A stretch of DNA of 64,000 bases from an uncultured Butyricimonas sp. (GTDB lineage Bacteria; Bacteroidota; Bacteroidia; Bacteroidales; Marinifilaceae): assembly GCA_944321845.1 (NCBI GenBank), contig CALUMT010000008.1, positions 23,274 through 87,273 on the forward strand, read 5' to 3'. Positions 7,855-17,862 of this stretch are shown in pieces (the first letter of the stretch is position 1; the number at the start of each line of letters is the position of its first letter). The position numbers and the translations under genes are program-made. The notes beneath the pieces are model-generated. The model did not search any database. It had not been told where the DNA came from and was given only the letters and a program-made list of their open reading frames with translations.

Positions 7855-9018
7855 ATGAACAGGAACGATGAACATATTATAGACTTGATTATTGCTTTTT
7901 TTCTCGGACAGATATCTCTGGATGATAAAAAAGAGTTGGAGGTTTGGGTGACTTCCTCGGATGGTAATCATAAGACGTTTACTCGATTATTACGGATATG
8001 TCAGCGTTTATATTGTGCGGAATTAAATGATGACGCAGAACAAATGTGTAGACGAATGCGTGAGGCGATGCGGGTGAATACCCGTCTCTTAATTAGACGT
8101 CGATTAAGGAGACTTGTTTCATATGCAGCGATGGTAATTTTGGTTGTTGGTGTTGGGATATTTTATTATTTGAGGGATATACCCCAGAAGCAAACTCAGA
8201 AGGTATCGACCGTGAATGTAGTGCCAGGTGAGCGATTTGCTGTTTTGCAGATGCCGTCAGGAGAGATGACTGTTTTGAATGAAGGTGCGGATAATAATGT
8301 AGAGATGGGAAAGGGTGTTGTTTTTCGGAAAGATTCCGTGTGTGATTTAAATGGTGTCGAGCGACTACCTGAAACGGAAGAAATTCAGTATAGTTTAATA
8401 TGGGTTCCTCGAGGAGGTGAATATAATTTTACTTTATCGGATGGAACGAATGTTTGGCTGAATGCAGATTCTAAACTAAAGTTTCCTGTGGCGTTTTCTG
8501 GAGATACTCGAGAAGTATACCTAGAAGGAGAGGCTTATTTTGAGGTGACGAAGGATTCGTTAGCCCCGTTTATTGTAAAAACACATACAACAACGACACG
8601 CGTATTGGGCACCTCTTTTAGTATAAAGGCTTATGAAGATGAGGAGGTTCGAACGACGTTGGTCGAGGGAAAAGTGGAAGTGAAAATGGGAGAGCATCAA
8701 ACGATGCTAAAGCCAGGACAACAATTTGTTTCTTTGAAAGATGATTTCGTGATAAGGAATGTGGATGTAATGGCTTATACCTCATGGAGGTATGATCGTT
8801 TCGCTTTTGATGACGAAACATTAGATGTCTTGTTGAAGCAATTGGAGCGATGGTATAATATTCAAGTGACCTTTGAGAATCCTGTTTTAAAATCATTACG
8901 ATTTACGGGTAATATTCCCAAGTATGAGGATATTCAAAAGGTATTGCAACTGATCGAATTAACGACGAATATTACATTTGAATTAAAAGATAGAGTGTTG
9001 ATTGTGAGAGAGGAATGA
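7855..9018 (+). CDS. FecR-family anti-sigma factor
   Basis: Inner-membrane anti-sigma regulator, 387 residues, the usual size in Bacteroidota. The cytoplasmic N-terminus (about 1-80) should bind the ECF sigma factor. One membrane segment lies at about residues 86-104 (LVSYAAMVILVVGVGIFYYL). The periplasmic FecR domain covers about 190-290 (TLSDGTNVWLNADSKLKFP, GEAYFEV, 'TRVLGTSFSIKAY', 'LVEGKVEV'), and a DUF4974-type STN-like tail about 315-387 (FDDETLDVLLKQLERWYNIQVTF). It is expected to relay substrate occupancy of the SusC STN domain to the divergent sigma factor at 7137-7676. Confidence 0.94.
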   Translation: MNRNDEHIIDLIIAFFLGQISLDDKKELEVWVTSSDGNHKTFTRLLRICQRLYCAELNDDAEQMCRRMREAMRVNTRLLIRRRLRRLVSYAAMVILVVGVGIFYYLRDIPQKQTQKVSTVNVVPGERFAVLQMPSGEMTVLNEGADNNVEMGKGVVFRKDSVCDLNGVERLPETEEIQYSLIWVPRGGEYNFTLSDGTNVWLNADSKLKFPVAFSGDTREVYLEGEAYFEVTKDSLAPFIVKTHTTTTRVLGTSFSIKAYEDEEVRTTLVEGKVEVKMGEHQTMLKPGQQFVSLKDDFVIRNVDVMAYTSWRYDRFAFDDETLDVLLKQLERWYNIQVTFENPVLKSLRFTGNIPKYEDIQKVLQLIELTTNITFELKDRVLIVREE

Positions 9019-9094
9019 CCCCGGTGAATTTTTATTGAAAAAATCACGCGCAAGAACTGTGTTTTACTGTTGTATTCATTTAACTAGCAACTTT

Positions 9095-12000
9095 ATGAAA
9101 AAACAAAATGATTTTGACATTGGGGAACAATTTAATACTATGTTAGCATTGTTCCGATTTACAAGAATTTTTGTCCTTATTTTGGTTTTGGGACTTTCTA
9201 CGATTTCAGCCAGTGCTGTATCTCAAGTTGTAACGATTCATCTTAATAACGTGACTTTGCAAGAGGTTTTCAAAGAAATCACGAAGCTTACGGGGTATGA
9301 TTTCCTGTATAATAATGATGAGATAAATCAAGTTGGCAAGGTCTCGATTAATGCAGAAGAGAAAGACGTACATGATGTCTTATCGGTGTGTTTACATGGA
9401 ACTCGTCTCGGTTATGTTATAAAGGATCAGGTTATTGTTATCTCGCCTAAGGTCGAGATTCAAAAGAAAGACGAAAAAAAGCATAAGGCGGCGCTCGTGA
9501 CGGGTTGGGTGGTTGATCGTAATAAAAAACCGTTGTCAGGAGTTTCCGTATTATTGAAAGGGACTGTATTGGGGGTTTCTTCTGACGTTAATGGTAAATT
9601 TATGATTGTCGTTGCAGATACTACGGCCGATGTTGAGTTTATATTTTCTTTTGTTGGCATGAAAACTAAAACGATTGCGTTGAAAGACCGTCCCAAAGAT
9701 GGAGATTGGATTATAACGATGGAAGATGATATTATGCAAATGGATGAAGTCGTTATTTCTACGGGATACCAGAAATTAAAAAAGTCACAGATTGCAGGTT
9801 CTGCTACAACTCTTGATGCAAAGGATGTGAAAATTGGGGGAGTCCCGAGCATAGAAAACATGCTGCAAGGACAGATTACCGGTATGAATGTGATTATAAA
9901 TTCCGGAGACCCTGGTGCTTCTGCGAAGATTCGTATTCGAGGGACTTCTTCTATTTTGGGAAATCGTGCTCCATTATGGGTGTTGGATGGAGTGATATTA
10001 ACGGAAGATGATATAGGTGAAGTCAACACGACAGATTTGAATGGTGATGATGCGGCTTATCTGGTTGGTAATGCCATTGCAGGGATTAATCCTAATGATA
10101 TAGAGACAATTACGGTGTTAAAGGATGCTTCCGCTACGGCAATTTATGGAGTGCAGGCAGCTAATGGTGTTATTGTGATTACGACGAAACAGGGACAGAC
10201 TGGACCTCCTAAAGTTACCTACTCAGGTAGTTATACTGTTAATCAGCGTATGGCTTATAGTGATCTGGAACGAATGAATGCTTCTGAGCGTTTGCAATTA
10301 TCGAAGGAAATTATTGCGGATAATGCTTATTATAGTGACACCCCGGTAGGATATGGGTATGAAGGTTTATATATGCAATGGATTAGTCGGGAAATAGGTT
10401 ATGATGATTTCGTGACAGGTGTGAATAAATTGGCCAAGATGAACACGGACTGGTATGATATATTATTCCGTAATTCATTCTCCCACTCTCATTCACTTAG
10501 TTTAAGCGGAGGAAGTGAGGGAACCCGTTACTACGTTTCTTTCGGTTATGATGATACTCAAAGTACTGCTATCAAAAATTATAGTCGTCGTTTTACGGGA
10601 AGTGCCAAGCTGAATTCTTGGTTGGTACCGAATAAAGTGTATATGGGTTTTCAAGTGAATGCTTCAACGAAGAATACCGTAGGTTTTCATACCTCGGTGA
10701 ATCCGAATACTTACGCATATAATACCTCTCGGGCAATTCCTTGTTATAATGATGATGGTTCCCTATACTTTTATGATACATATAATCCTTATTATCGTTC
10801 TTATGGAAATTATATCTATTATAATATTCTTAATGAAATGGGAGAGACGGGACAGGCTGCTCGCGTGAATTCATTGACGGCTCAGTTAAATTTCGAGTGG
10901 AATATTTGGGGTGGAATAAAGTATAAATTGGCCGCATCCTATCAAAATAGTCATACCTCTAAGAAAGAATGGGCTACACAAGATTCATATTATGTAACGG
11001 ATCAACGCGGTTATGATTTGGATTTTTGGGAAACTTATGTTCCGATAGCAGAAGATACTTTTGCTAAAACTAAGGCTGAAATAAAAGATGATTCTTCAAT
11101 CCATTCAGGAGGTATTTATGCTAAAAATACATCCCAATCGGATACGTACACGATTCAAAACACATTGGAGTTTAACCGTGCTTTTGCAGAAGATCATGTG
11201 GTTAATTTGATGGCTGTTTACGAGATTCGACAAATTAAGACGGATGGGCTGTCTGGTACTTATTATGGTTGGCAACCGGATCGGGGTGAGACTTTTAATC
11301 CGGCAATTACAACCGGTTATACAAATTTACTGACGGCAGGTTCCTTGAATCCGACAATAACCAATACAACACAGAATTATATTTCCTGGATTTTCACGGG
11401 ATCTTATTCTTACAAAGATAAGTTAATCATAAACGGTAATATGCGTATGGACGGTTCTAATCAGTTTGGTTCGAATCCCAAATATCGATTCTTGCCGATA
11501 TGGTCAGTTTCCGGTAAATACACCTTAAGTAATGAATCTTTCTTGAAGAACAATCCGGTTATTTCTTATTTGGCCATGAGAGCCTCCTATGGATTGCAAG
11601 GAAACGTGGATACTGGGACTTCTCCTGATCTAGTAATTGAGATTGGGTCTCAAACGCAATAACAGAACACTACGAGTCAACAATCGCTTATTTACCGAAT
11701 CCTGATTTACGTTGGGAGAAAACAAGTTCCTACAATATTGGTCTTGACCTTTCTTTGTGGCAGGATCGTTTCTCCGTCGTTGCTGATGTTTACAAAAAGA
11801 GAGGGGTTGATATGATTATGAATAAGGATGTGTCTCAATCCAATGGAGTACAGACGGTGAAGATTAATGCCGGTAAGGTGGATAACAGTGGTGTGGAGAT
11901 CGGTTTGAATGTTGTGCCCGTGAAGACGAAAGACTGGGACTTCACTTTGGGAATTAATTATTCATATAACCAGAATAAGTTGATATTTGCCAATGAAACG

Positions 12001-12765
12001 ATGGTTACCAACGAAGATAAGTTAGCCGGCAACGCATTAGTAGTGGGAGATGCTTTAGGAACGCTTTATTCTTATGATTTTGTGGGTTTAAATCATGATA
12101 CGGGTTATCCGGTATTTCGGGATATGAATGGAGGAACGACTTATATTAACGATGATGGTGAAGAAGTTCCTAATTATACGTTATGGTCCGATGAAGTAAA
12201 TTTGGTAAAATCGGGTGTAGCGACAGCACCGTATCAGGGTGGTATTAATATCAGTCTTGGCTGGAAAGGTTTGCGTCTGAGTGGAAGTTTTACTTATCAG
12301 ATGGGAGGTTATAACCGTCTTTCCGCAATTTATGGAAGTGCCAGTAGTAAAGTGTATGATCCGATGTCAAATGTGACGAAGGAATATGCCAATCGTTGGA
12401 GGCAACCTGGTGATGAGGAGCATACTGATATCCCTGTTCTTTATAATTCTCGGGTATTTAACTCGATTGCCTTACGAACTTATCAGACTGGGAAAACGGA
12501 AGTGGCAGGAACGACTATGTATGATAACTCTTCTGCTAGAATTGCAAAGACTGATTTTTTAAAGATGAGAAGTTTGTCCTTGAATTATGTCATTCCGGAA
12601 AAAATAATTTCTCATTGGGGATTAACACAATGTACCTTGACTCTGCAGGCGACGAATTTGTTTACCTGGGCAAGTAAAAAATGGGAAGGTTCTGATCCAG
12701 AGGCTGCTTTTGCCACGACTCCTCTGACCAGAAGTTACTCCTTAAATTTAAATATAACTTTCTAA
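9095..12765 (+). pseudogene. SusC/RagA-type TonB-dependent receptor with STN domain, frameshifted
   Basis: Outer-membrane receptor split over two frames. The first part runs from ATG 9095 (frame open from a TTG at 9035) to a stop at 11660-11662. Reading resumes in the -1 frame: from about 11650 it continues as TEHYESTIAYLPNPDLRWEKTSSY and runs to the normal C-terminal strand ending at 12765. Domains in order: signal anchor, STN domain (HLNNVTLQEVFKEITKLTGY), carboxypeptidase-like barrel plug linker (VVDRNKKPLSGVSVLLKGT), plug (SATAIYGVQAANGVIVITTK) and beta-barrel. Both halves are fully conserved, so this is either a recent single-base deletion, a sequence error or a switchable site near 11641-11660. 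If real, the receptor loses its last 12 or so strands and should not function. Confidence 0.88.
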
Positions 12766-12776
12766 AACAGAATATT

Positions 12777-14354
12777 ATGAAAGCGATATATAAAAAATGG
12801 ATTGTTGTCATGTTAAGTGGAATTGTTCTCGGGTGTGATGATTTTCTAGAACGTTCAGCGCAAAACCTAATTGTTCCTCAAACAGTGGACCATTACATAG
12901 AACTATTGCAGGGAGATGCTTATTTTAAGGATTTATATGCTAAAACTCGCTGGATTCAATTTATGACTGATGATGTCGAGTTTCAGGAAGGTTATTCCCG
13001 TTATCCAGATTATGCTTATTTAGCTGATAATATAGAGACCTATGGAGACGTGTATACTTGGCAGTCTGAGATTGAAAACGAGGATTTCACGGATGGAGCT
13101 TATTTGTATTTGTATAAGCAAGTGAAGGTTGCAAATATATGTATTAACGGGGCTTCAACAGCGGAGGGTGAAGATAAAGATCGGGAAATCTTGTTGGGAC
13201 AAGCTTATTTCACAAGAGCGATGGCTTATTTCTATTTGGCTAATTTGTATGCCCAGGCCTATAATGAGGCTTCTCCTTCAGATCCATGTGTGCCGTTGGT
13301 GTTGGAGGCTGAAATTAATGAGTATTCTTATGACCGTGCTACGATAGAGCAGATTTGGGGACAAATTACTTCTGATATACAAAATGCTTTGATAAACTTA
13401 AAAGATAAAACGATAGTCGAAGTTTACACGATAAGTTACGATGCCGTTCTTGCTCTTGCCACGCGTGTTTATTTGTTCATGGAGGATTGGGATAATGCTA
13501 TAAAGTACGGGGAAGAATTGTTGGCACGGAAGCCTGATTTGCTAGATATTTCGAATGAAACAAAGGCAGCACCTTCGACTACTGCTGAGGCAACGATATC
13601 TAATTTTATTCGGATAGATAATCCTGAGATTATTTGGAATTTTAATACAGCACCTTCGTCTAGTGGCTCTGGTAATACGTATTATGGTTTGATATATGCT
13701 TATGGTACGGCCTATTTGGGCTATTGGTTAGGTGTTTCTTCTCAATCTGTTTATGCGGGACAACAGACCCTTATAGAGATGTATGATGCAGATGAAACGG
13801 CCTTGACGGGAGACCGACGTTTGCTATACTGGTTTATATTGCCTTCACGTAAAACATCTTCTACGTATGTAAATAATTATAATACTTATCGTTCGTTGAA
13901 ATACGACACCTATGACAAGAATGTGTTGATGCAGTGTTTGCGTACGGGTGAGATATACGTGTCTTTAGCTGAGGCTTATGCTCGTCGTAATGAGGCCGGG
14001 GATGATGCAAAAGCGGTGGAATACTTAAATGCGTTACGCATGAAACGTATTAATCCTTATACAGATTTGACATTGTCAGATTTTGTCACGAATGAGGAAT
14101 TGGTCCAATTTTGTTGGGATGAACGTCGTCGGGAATTGTGTTTTGAAGAATGTCATCGATGGTGGGATATGCGTCGGCAAGGGCAAAAAAAAGTTGTACA
14201 CCGTTATAATTATGGTGGAACGAGCGGTAATTCTTTTGTGACGTTCACTTTGGCAGAAAAGGATCCGGCTTATATATTGAATTTCCCGTTAGATGAACGG
14301 AATCAATCGCCTAATCTGGAGCCGAATTCTCGACCGATGAGAGCAGAAGATTAA
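12777..14354 (+). CDS. SusD/RagB-family nutrient-binding outer-membrane lipoprotein
   Basis: Surface lipoprotein of 525 residues paired with the preceding SusC. Lipobox cysteine at residue 20 (SGIVLGC-DD). Family marks include 'GQAYFTRAMAYFYLANLYAQAYNEA' in parts near residues 141-165, 'VYLFMEDWDNAIKYGEELL' and 'YVSLAEAYARRNEAGDDAKAVEYLNALR', which are TPR-like helices, and 'DERRRELCFEECHRWWDMRRQG' near the C-terminus. It starts 11 bases after SusC. It should cap the receptor and bind substrate; given the protease and thioredoxins downstream, a peptide ligand is inferred. Confidence 0.93.
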   Translation: MKAIYKKWIVVMLSGIVLGCDDFLERSAQNLIVPQTVDHYIELLQGDAYFKDLYAKTRWIQFMTDDVEFQEGYSRYPDYAYLADNIETYGDVYTWQSEIENEDFTDGAYLYLYKQVKVANICINGASTAEGEDKDREILLGQAYFTRAMAYFYLANLYAQAYNEASPSDPCVPLVLEAEINEYSYDRATIEQIWGQITSDIQNALINLKDKTIVEVYTISYDAVLALATRVYLFMEDWDNAIKYGEELLARKPDLLDISNETKAAPSTTAEATISNFIRIDNPEIIWNFNTAPSSSGSGNTYYGLIYAYGTAYLGYWLGVSSQSVYAGQQTLIEMYDADETALTGDRRLLYWFILPSRKTSSTYVNNYNTYRSLKYDTYDKNVLMQCLRTGEIYVSLAEAYARRNEAGDDAKAVEYLNALRMKRINPYTDLTLSDFVTNEELVQFCWDERRRELCFEECHRWWDMRRQGQKKVVHRYNYGGTSGNSFVTFTLAEKDPAYILNFPLDERNQSPNLEPNSRPMRAED

Positions 14355-14365
14355 GTAACAATTAA

Positions 14366-15397
14366 ATGATGAAAGTGATGAAAAGAGTAAGATATTTGTT
14401 CGTGATAACTATTCTGGTGTTGGCTTGTGCCTGTGACCGGAGTGATGAGGCTGATTTCGATTTGAATTTGCCAGATGGCCCTTCATTTGATGAATCGACA
14501 GCTTGGGGACAGCGTATGAAAGCGTTTTATGATAAATGGGGTGTATGGTGTCAGATTAATGTTCCTGCAAATGATTTGAATTATGCTTGGACAACGGGAG
14601 ATAATTGGTCTTCTAGTTCGATAGATTATCTGTACGAGGAAGCGGATGTTAACTATATAGAGAAAGCTTTGAATTTTTTAGATGAAGAGGTGATGGCGAA
14701 CTTACCTTCTAGTATATTGGATGAATATATGGGTTTGTTTATCGCCCTAGAGGGGAGAATGTATAAGTCTTATGAAATAGAAGATTATTTGGAGTATTCT
14801 TCAATAGAGGATTACCCGGATTTGACAACGGAGTTTGATGAGTTGATGTATGGATGGAATGGAGCACGTTATCTGTTGTTGGCTCCGGTGGGGCCAGAAT
14901 TTGATGAGATGGATAAAAATCAATTAAGAAGAGAATGGACAGCCTTGATTTTTTATGAAGCATTGAAAAATTTACCAAATCCTGATGAATTTGAACAAGT
15001 AAATCAATCCGCATGGGATAATTGGTTAGGCTATTTTTATTATGAATATATTCAGGGGAATCATGAAGATGGTTGGGAGGAAGGAAATATATTATTCTCT
15101 TATGATCCTTATTCAGATGGATTAGTAAGTCCGGGGACATTGGTGGGAGTTACTTTGTATGATGGGTATGATGATGAAAGTTCAAAAACAGGATTTTATG
15201 CTTATCTTTATAAGTGGTATGAGGCACAGACTTGTTTAGATGCTTTTGCAGATTATGTAGCTTATATCATGTATGCTTCTGCGGAAGAAAAGGCTGAAAT
15301 ACGTTCGATGAATTCTAATATATTGAAAAATGAAGAACTAGTGAAAAAGTATTGCAAGCAATATCTGGATTGGGAGATTCCAGAATTAGGGGAATAA
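14366..15397 (+). CDS. SusC/D-associated lipoprotein resembling zinc metallohydrolases but lacking HExxH
   Basis: Lipoprotein of 343 residues with lipobox cysteine near residue 21. Its layout resembles the family known as substrate import-associated zinc metallohydrolase lipoproteins: a 'DKWGVWCQIN' start, a long acidic middle and a C-terminal 'TCLDAFADYVAYIMYASAEEKAE' plus 'ILKNEELVKKYCKQYLDWEIPEL' block. Where that family has HExxHxxH, this protein has RREWTALIFYEAL at about residues 188-200, so the zinc histidines are absent. It is therefore probably a non-catalytic binding protein. The family assignment is from memory of the pattern and needs a profile search. Same operon as SusD (12-base gap). 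Confidence 0.7.
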   Translation: MMKVMKRVRYLFVITILVLACACDRSDEADFDLNLPDGPSFDESTAWGQRMKAFYDKWGVWCQINVPANDLNYAWTTGDNWSSSSIDYLYEEADVNYIEKALNFLDEEVMANLPSSILDEYMGLFIALEGRMYKSYEIEDYLEYSSIEDYPDLTTEFDELMYGWNGARYLLLAPVGPEFDEMDKNQLRREWTALIFYEALKNLPNPDEFEQVNQSAWDNWLGYFYYEYIQGNHEDGWEEGNILFSYDPYSDGLVSPGTLVGVTLYDGYDDESSKTGFYAYLYKWYEAQTCLDAFADYVAYIMYASAEEKAEIRSMNSNILKNEELVKKYCKQYLDWEIPELGE

Positions 15398-15434
15398 TTA
15401 AAAATATGTTGTATTGAATGTAAAATAGAGAAAA

Positions 15435-16694
15435 ATGAAAATGAAGTATTGTTTAATGGTATTTTTATTGAGCTTAAGTTTTTGTTTGAGAGCTCAAGAG
15501 TGTGAACTGAGTGAAGGAATTATATTCCTGGATAATCAGCCTTGGAATGAAGTCTTAAAAAAAGCTTCGGAGCAAAATAAGTTGATTTTTATGGATTGTT
15601 ATACTGTGTGGTGTGGTCCATGTAAAGGATTGTCTAAAGATATTTTTCCACAAAAGAAAATGGGTGATTTTTTTAATCCTCGATTCATTAACGTGAAATA
15701 TGATATGGAAAAGGGAGATGGGAAAATGTTATACGAGAAATATAAAAAATATATTATCGGTTTTCCAACTTTGTTGTTGATTAATAAAGATGGGGAAGTG
15801 GTCCACCAAATGGCAGGATATCATGAGGCCGATGATTTGATTGCGGGTATGAAGGCAGGAATGGAAGGACGTTCTTTGTTTGCAATGCAAAAAAAATACG
15901 AGAATGGAGATAGAAGTTTTGAGACTATCCGCGATTACGTGAAAGTTTTGGAGGGGGCTTTTCAGAGGGATAAGATTAAGGAGATTATTGAGGATTATCT
16001 GAAAACTTTACCTAATGACAAGTTGTTAGATAGAGAGGTTTGGAGTTTAGTAGGAGATTATGTCCGCGATCCATATTCAAAATCATATCGTTTTGTTTTT
16101 AATAATTTAGATAAATATCAATACCGTTTAAAGGTTGACCGTTATGCTTTAGAGCGGCAGTTAGGAGATGGGATGTCAAAAGCAGTAAAGGATATTGTTG
16201 AGGTAACATTAAAAACGAAAAATGCAGATACCTTGGAAATGATGAGGAAGAATGTGGATACTTTACAAATGATGTTGAGTTTGAATACAGTGAAAAGTTT
16301 CCCAAACCTATCATGTAAATTAGCAATTAATGATGCTCGTTTACGAGGTGAGGTCATGGAGGTATATCGTAAATTGAAATTTGCGGATGAGATACATTTG
16401 TTAAATTATGAGGGAAGTTTTCGAAAGGCTGTTTATACTTTTATAGTTGATAATACTAAAGATAAAAAGTTATTGACCTCTTGTTTAAATGATTTGATTC
16501 AATTTCAACAGGAAGAAGATAAAGGCCGTTCTATGTTGTTGAATCAAAATTATTACGACGTGATAATGTCATTATATAGTAAATTGGGTAAGAAAAAAGA
16601 AGCGGAGCAAGCGAAGGAAAAGTATGATACTATCGAGAAAGCTCAAAAAGCTGAAATAGAAAGAATGTTTCCACAGATTAAAGATGAACAATAA
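15435..16694 (+). CDS. Periplasmic thioredoxin-family protein with long C-terminal helical region
   Basis: 419 residues. A cleavable signal peptide (about 1-21, ending FCLRAQ) sends it to the periplasm or surface. The thioredoxin domain spans about 30-145, with active site WCGPC (C60, C63) and the cis-proline loop IIGFPTLLL (P111). The C-terminal 270 residues are helical, without a recognised motif. It likely reduces or rearranges disulphides of proteins or peptides handled by this locus. The gene follows the degenerate metallohydrolase by 37 bases and is followed by a second thioredoxin-fold gene. Confidence 0.88.
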   Translation: MKMKYCLMVFLLSLSFCLRAQECELSEGIIFLDNQPWNEVLKKASEQNKLIFMDCYTVWCGPCKGLSKDIFPQKKMGDFFNPRFINVKYDMEKGDGKMLYEKYKKYIIGFPTLLLINKDGEVVHQMAGYHEADDLIAGMKAGMEGRSLFAMQKKYENGDRSFETIRDYVKVLEGAFQRDKIKEIIEDYLKTLPNDKLLDREVWSLVGDYVRDPYSKSYRFVFNNLDKYQYRLKVDRYALERQLGDGMSKAVKDIVEVTLKTKNADTLEMMRKNVDTLQMMLSLNTVKSFPNLSCKLAINDARLRGEVMEVYRKLKFADEIHLLNYEGSFRKAVYTFIVDNTKDKKLLTSCLNDLIQFQQEEDKGRSMLLNQNYYDVIMSLYSKLGKKKEAEQAKEKYDTIEKAQKAEIERMFPQIKDEQ

Positions 16695-16714
16695 TAAAGA
16701 ATAAATCAAAGACT

Positions 16715-17830
16715 ATGAAAAGTAATTTATTTTTAGGATTATTGGCTATGGCGGTGGTAGCCATCTCCTGTGCTAGCGAAAAACACTATAAGATCTCGGG
16801 AACGGTAGAAGGAGGAGATGGTATGGTGGTTTATTTACAGAAGCAAATAGGTGAAAAAGAATTTCTTGTAGAAGATTCTGTTCGACTTAATGGAGAGAAG
16901 TTTGTGTTGACAGGTAAAATAGAACAGATGGATAAGCGTGTATTAAAGATAGGAAATACAGAAACGGCTCTTTTTTTAGATGATGTCCCGATGGAGGTGA
17001 CTGCAACCTTTACAAAAGATAAGGGTGGTAATAAAACAACAAATTATAAAGTTGAGTTAAAAGGAAGTCCTGAACAGGATATTTTGGCAGAATGGAAATC
17101 GTTAGAACTGGGAAAAGCCTTTATGTCTTTGGGGGGAATGTTTGCTATGGCGCAAGTGAAGGATGATTCAGTGAAATTGGATTCCACGTATAAAGCAATT
17201 GAATTACTAAAACAAGAGTTAGATAAGAAAATCAAGCATTTTATTGATTCAAACTCGAATCGTGTAGTTACTGCTTACATGATTAGCGAGTTTATTGCTC
17301 GGGATTATCCATTTGATTATGTAGAGAGTGCTTACGCTAACTTAACCCCCGAAGTAAAAGCTTCTTATGGAGGACAACTGTTAAAAGCGAAAATAGAAAG
17401 ATTAAAATCAATCAATGTTGGAGGAATTGCTCCGGATATTGAATTGGCTGGTCCTGATGGTAATATGATTAAATTGTCTTCATTACGAGGGAAATACGTG
17501 TTACTTGATTTTTGGGCGTCTTGGTGTGGACCATGTTTGGCAGAAGTCCCTAACGTGAAAGCCATTTATGATAAGTATAAAGATAAGGGGTTTGAGATTT
17601 ATGGTGTGTCGCTGGATAATAAAGAAGATGCCTGGAAAAATGCGATAGAAAAACATGGATTAACTTGGTTGCATGTTTCTTCTTTGAAGGGGTGGGAATG
17701 TCCTGTTGCTAAGCAATATAACGTAACAGGTATACCTAAAATGTACCTGTTGGATCCGGAAGGTCGTATCGTAGCAATGGATTTACGTGGGGAGGAATTA
17801 AAAGCTAAAGTTGCCTCTTTCTTCGAGTAA
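16715..17830 (+). CDS. TlpA/ResA-like thiol-disulphide oxidoreductase lipoprotein with DUF4369-like domain
   Basis: 371-residue lipoprotein (lipobox cysteine at residue 19, VVAISC). The N-terminal half has a DUF4369-type beta domain (YKISGTVEGGDGMVVYLQK, 'DSVRLNGEKFVLTGKI'). The C-terminal thioredoxin-like domain starts near residue 238 (GIAPDIELAGPDGN) and has the active site WASWCGPC with C271 and C274, followed by the 'VTGIPKMYLLDPEGRI' cis-proline loop. Such proteins are membrane-tethered disulphide reductases. It starts 20 bases after the preceding thioredoxin gene. Two thiol enzymes side by side suggest disulphide-rich substrates. Confidence 0.9.
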   Translation: MKSNLFLGLLAMAVVAISCASEKHYKISGTVEGGDGMVVYLQKQIGEKEFLVEDSVRLNGEKFVLTGKIEQMDKRVLKIGNTETALFLDDVPMEVTATFTKDKGGNKTTNYKVELKGSPEQDILAEWKSLELGKAFMSLGGMFAMAQVKDDSVKLDSTYKAIELLKQELDKKIKHFIDSNSNRVVTAYMISEFIARDYPFDYVESAYANLTPEVKASYGGQLLKAKIERLKSINVGGIAPDIELAGPDGNMIKLSSLRGKYVLLDFWASWCGPCLAEVPNVKAIYDKYKDKGFEIYGVSLDNKEDAWKNAIEKHGLTWLHVSSLKGWECPVAKQYNVTGIPKMYLLDPEGRIVAMDLRGEELKAKVASFFE

Positions 17831-17862
17831 TGTGTAAAATAAAAATCGTTTAATGAAATAGA

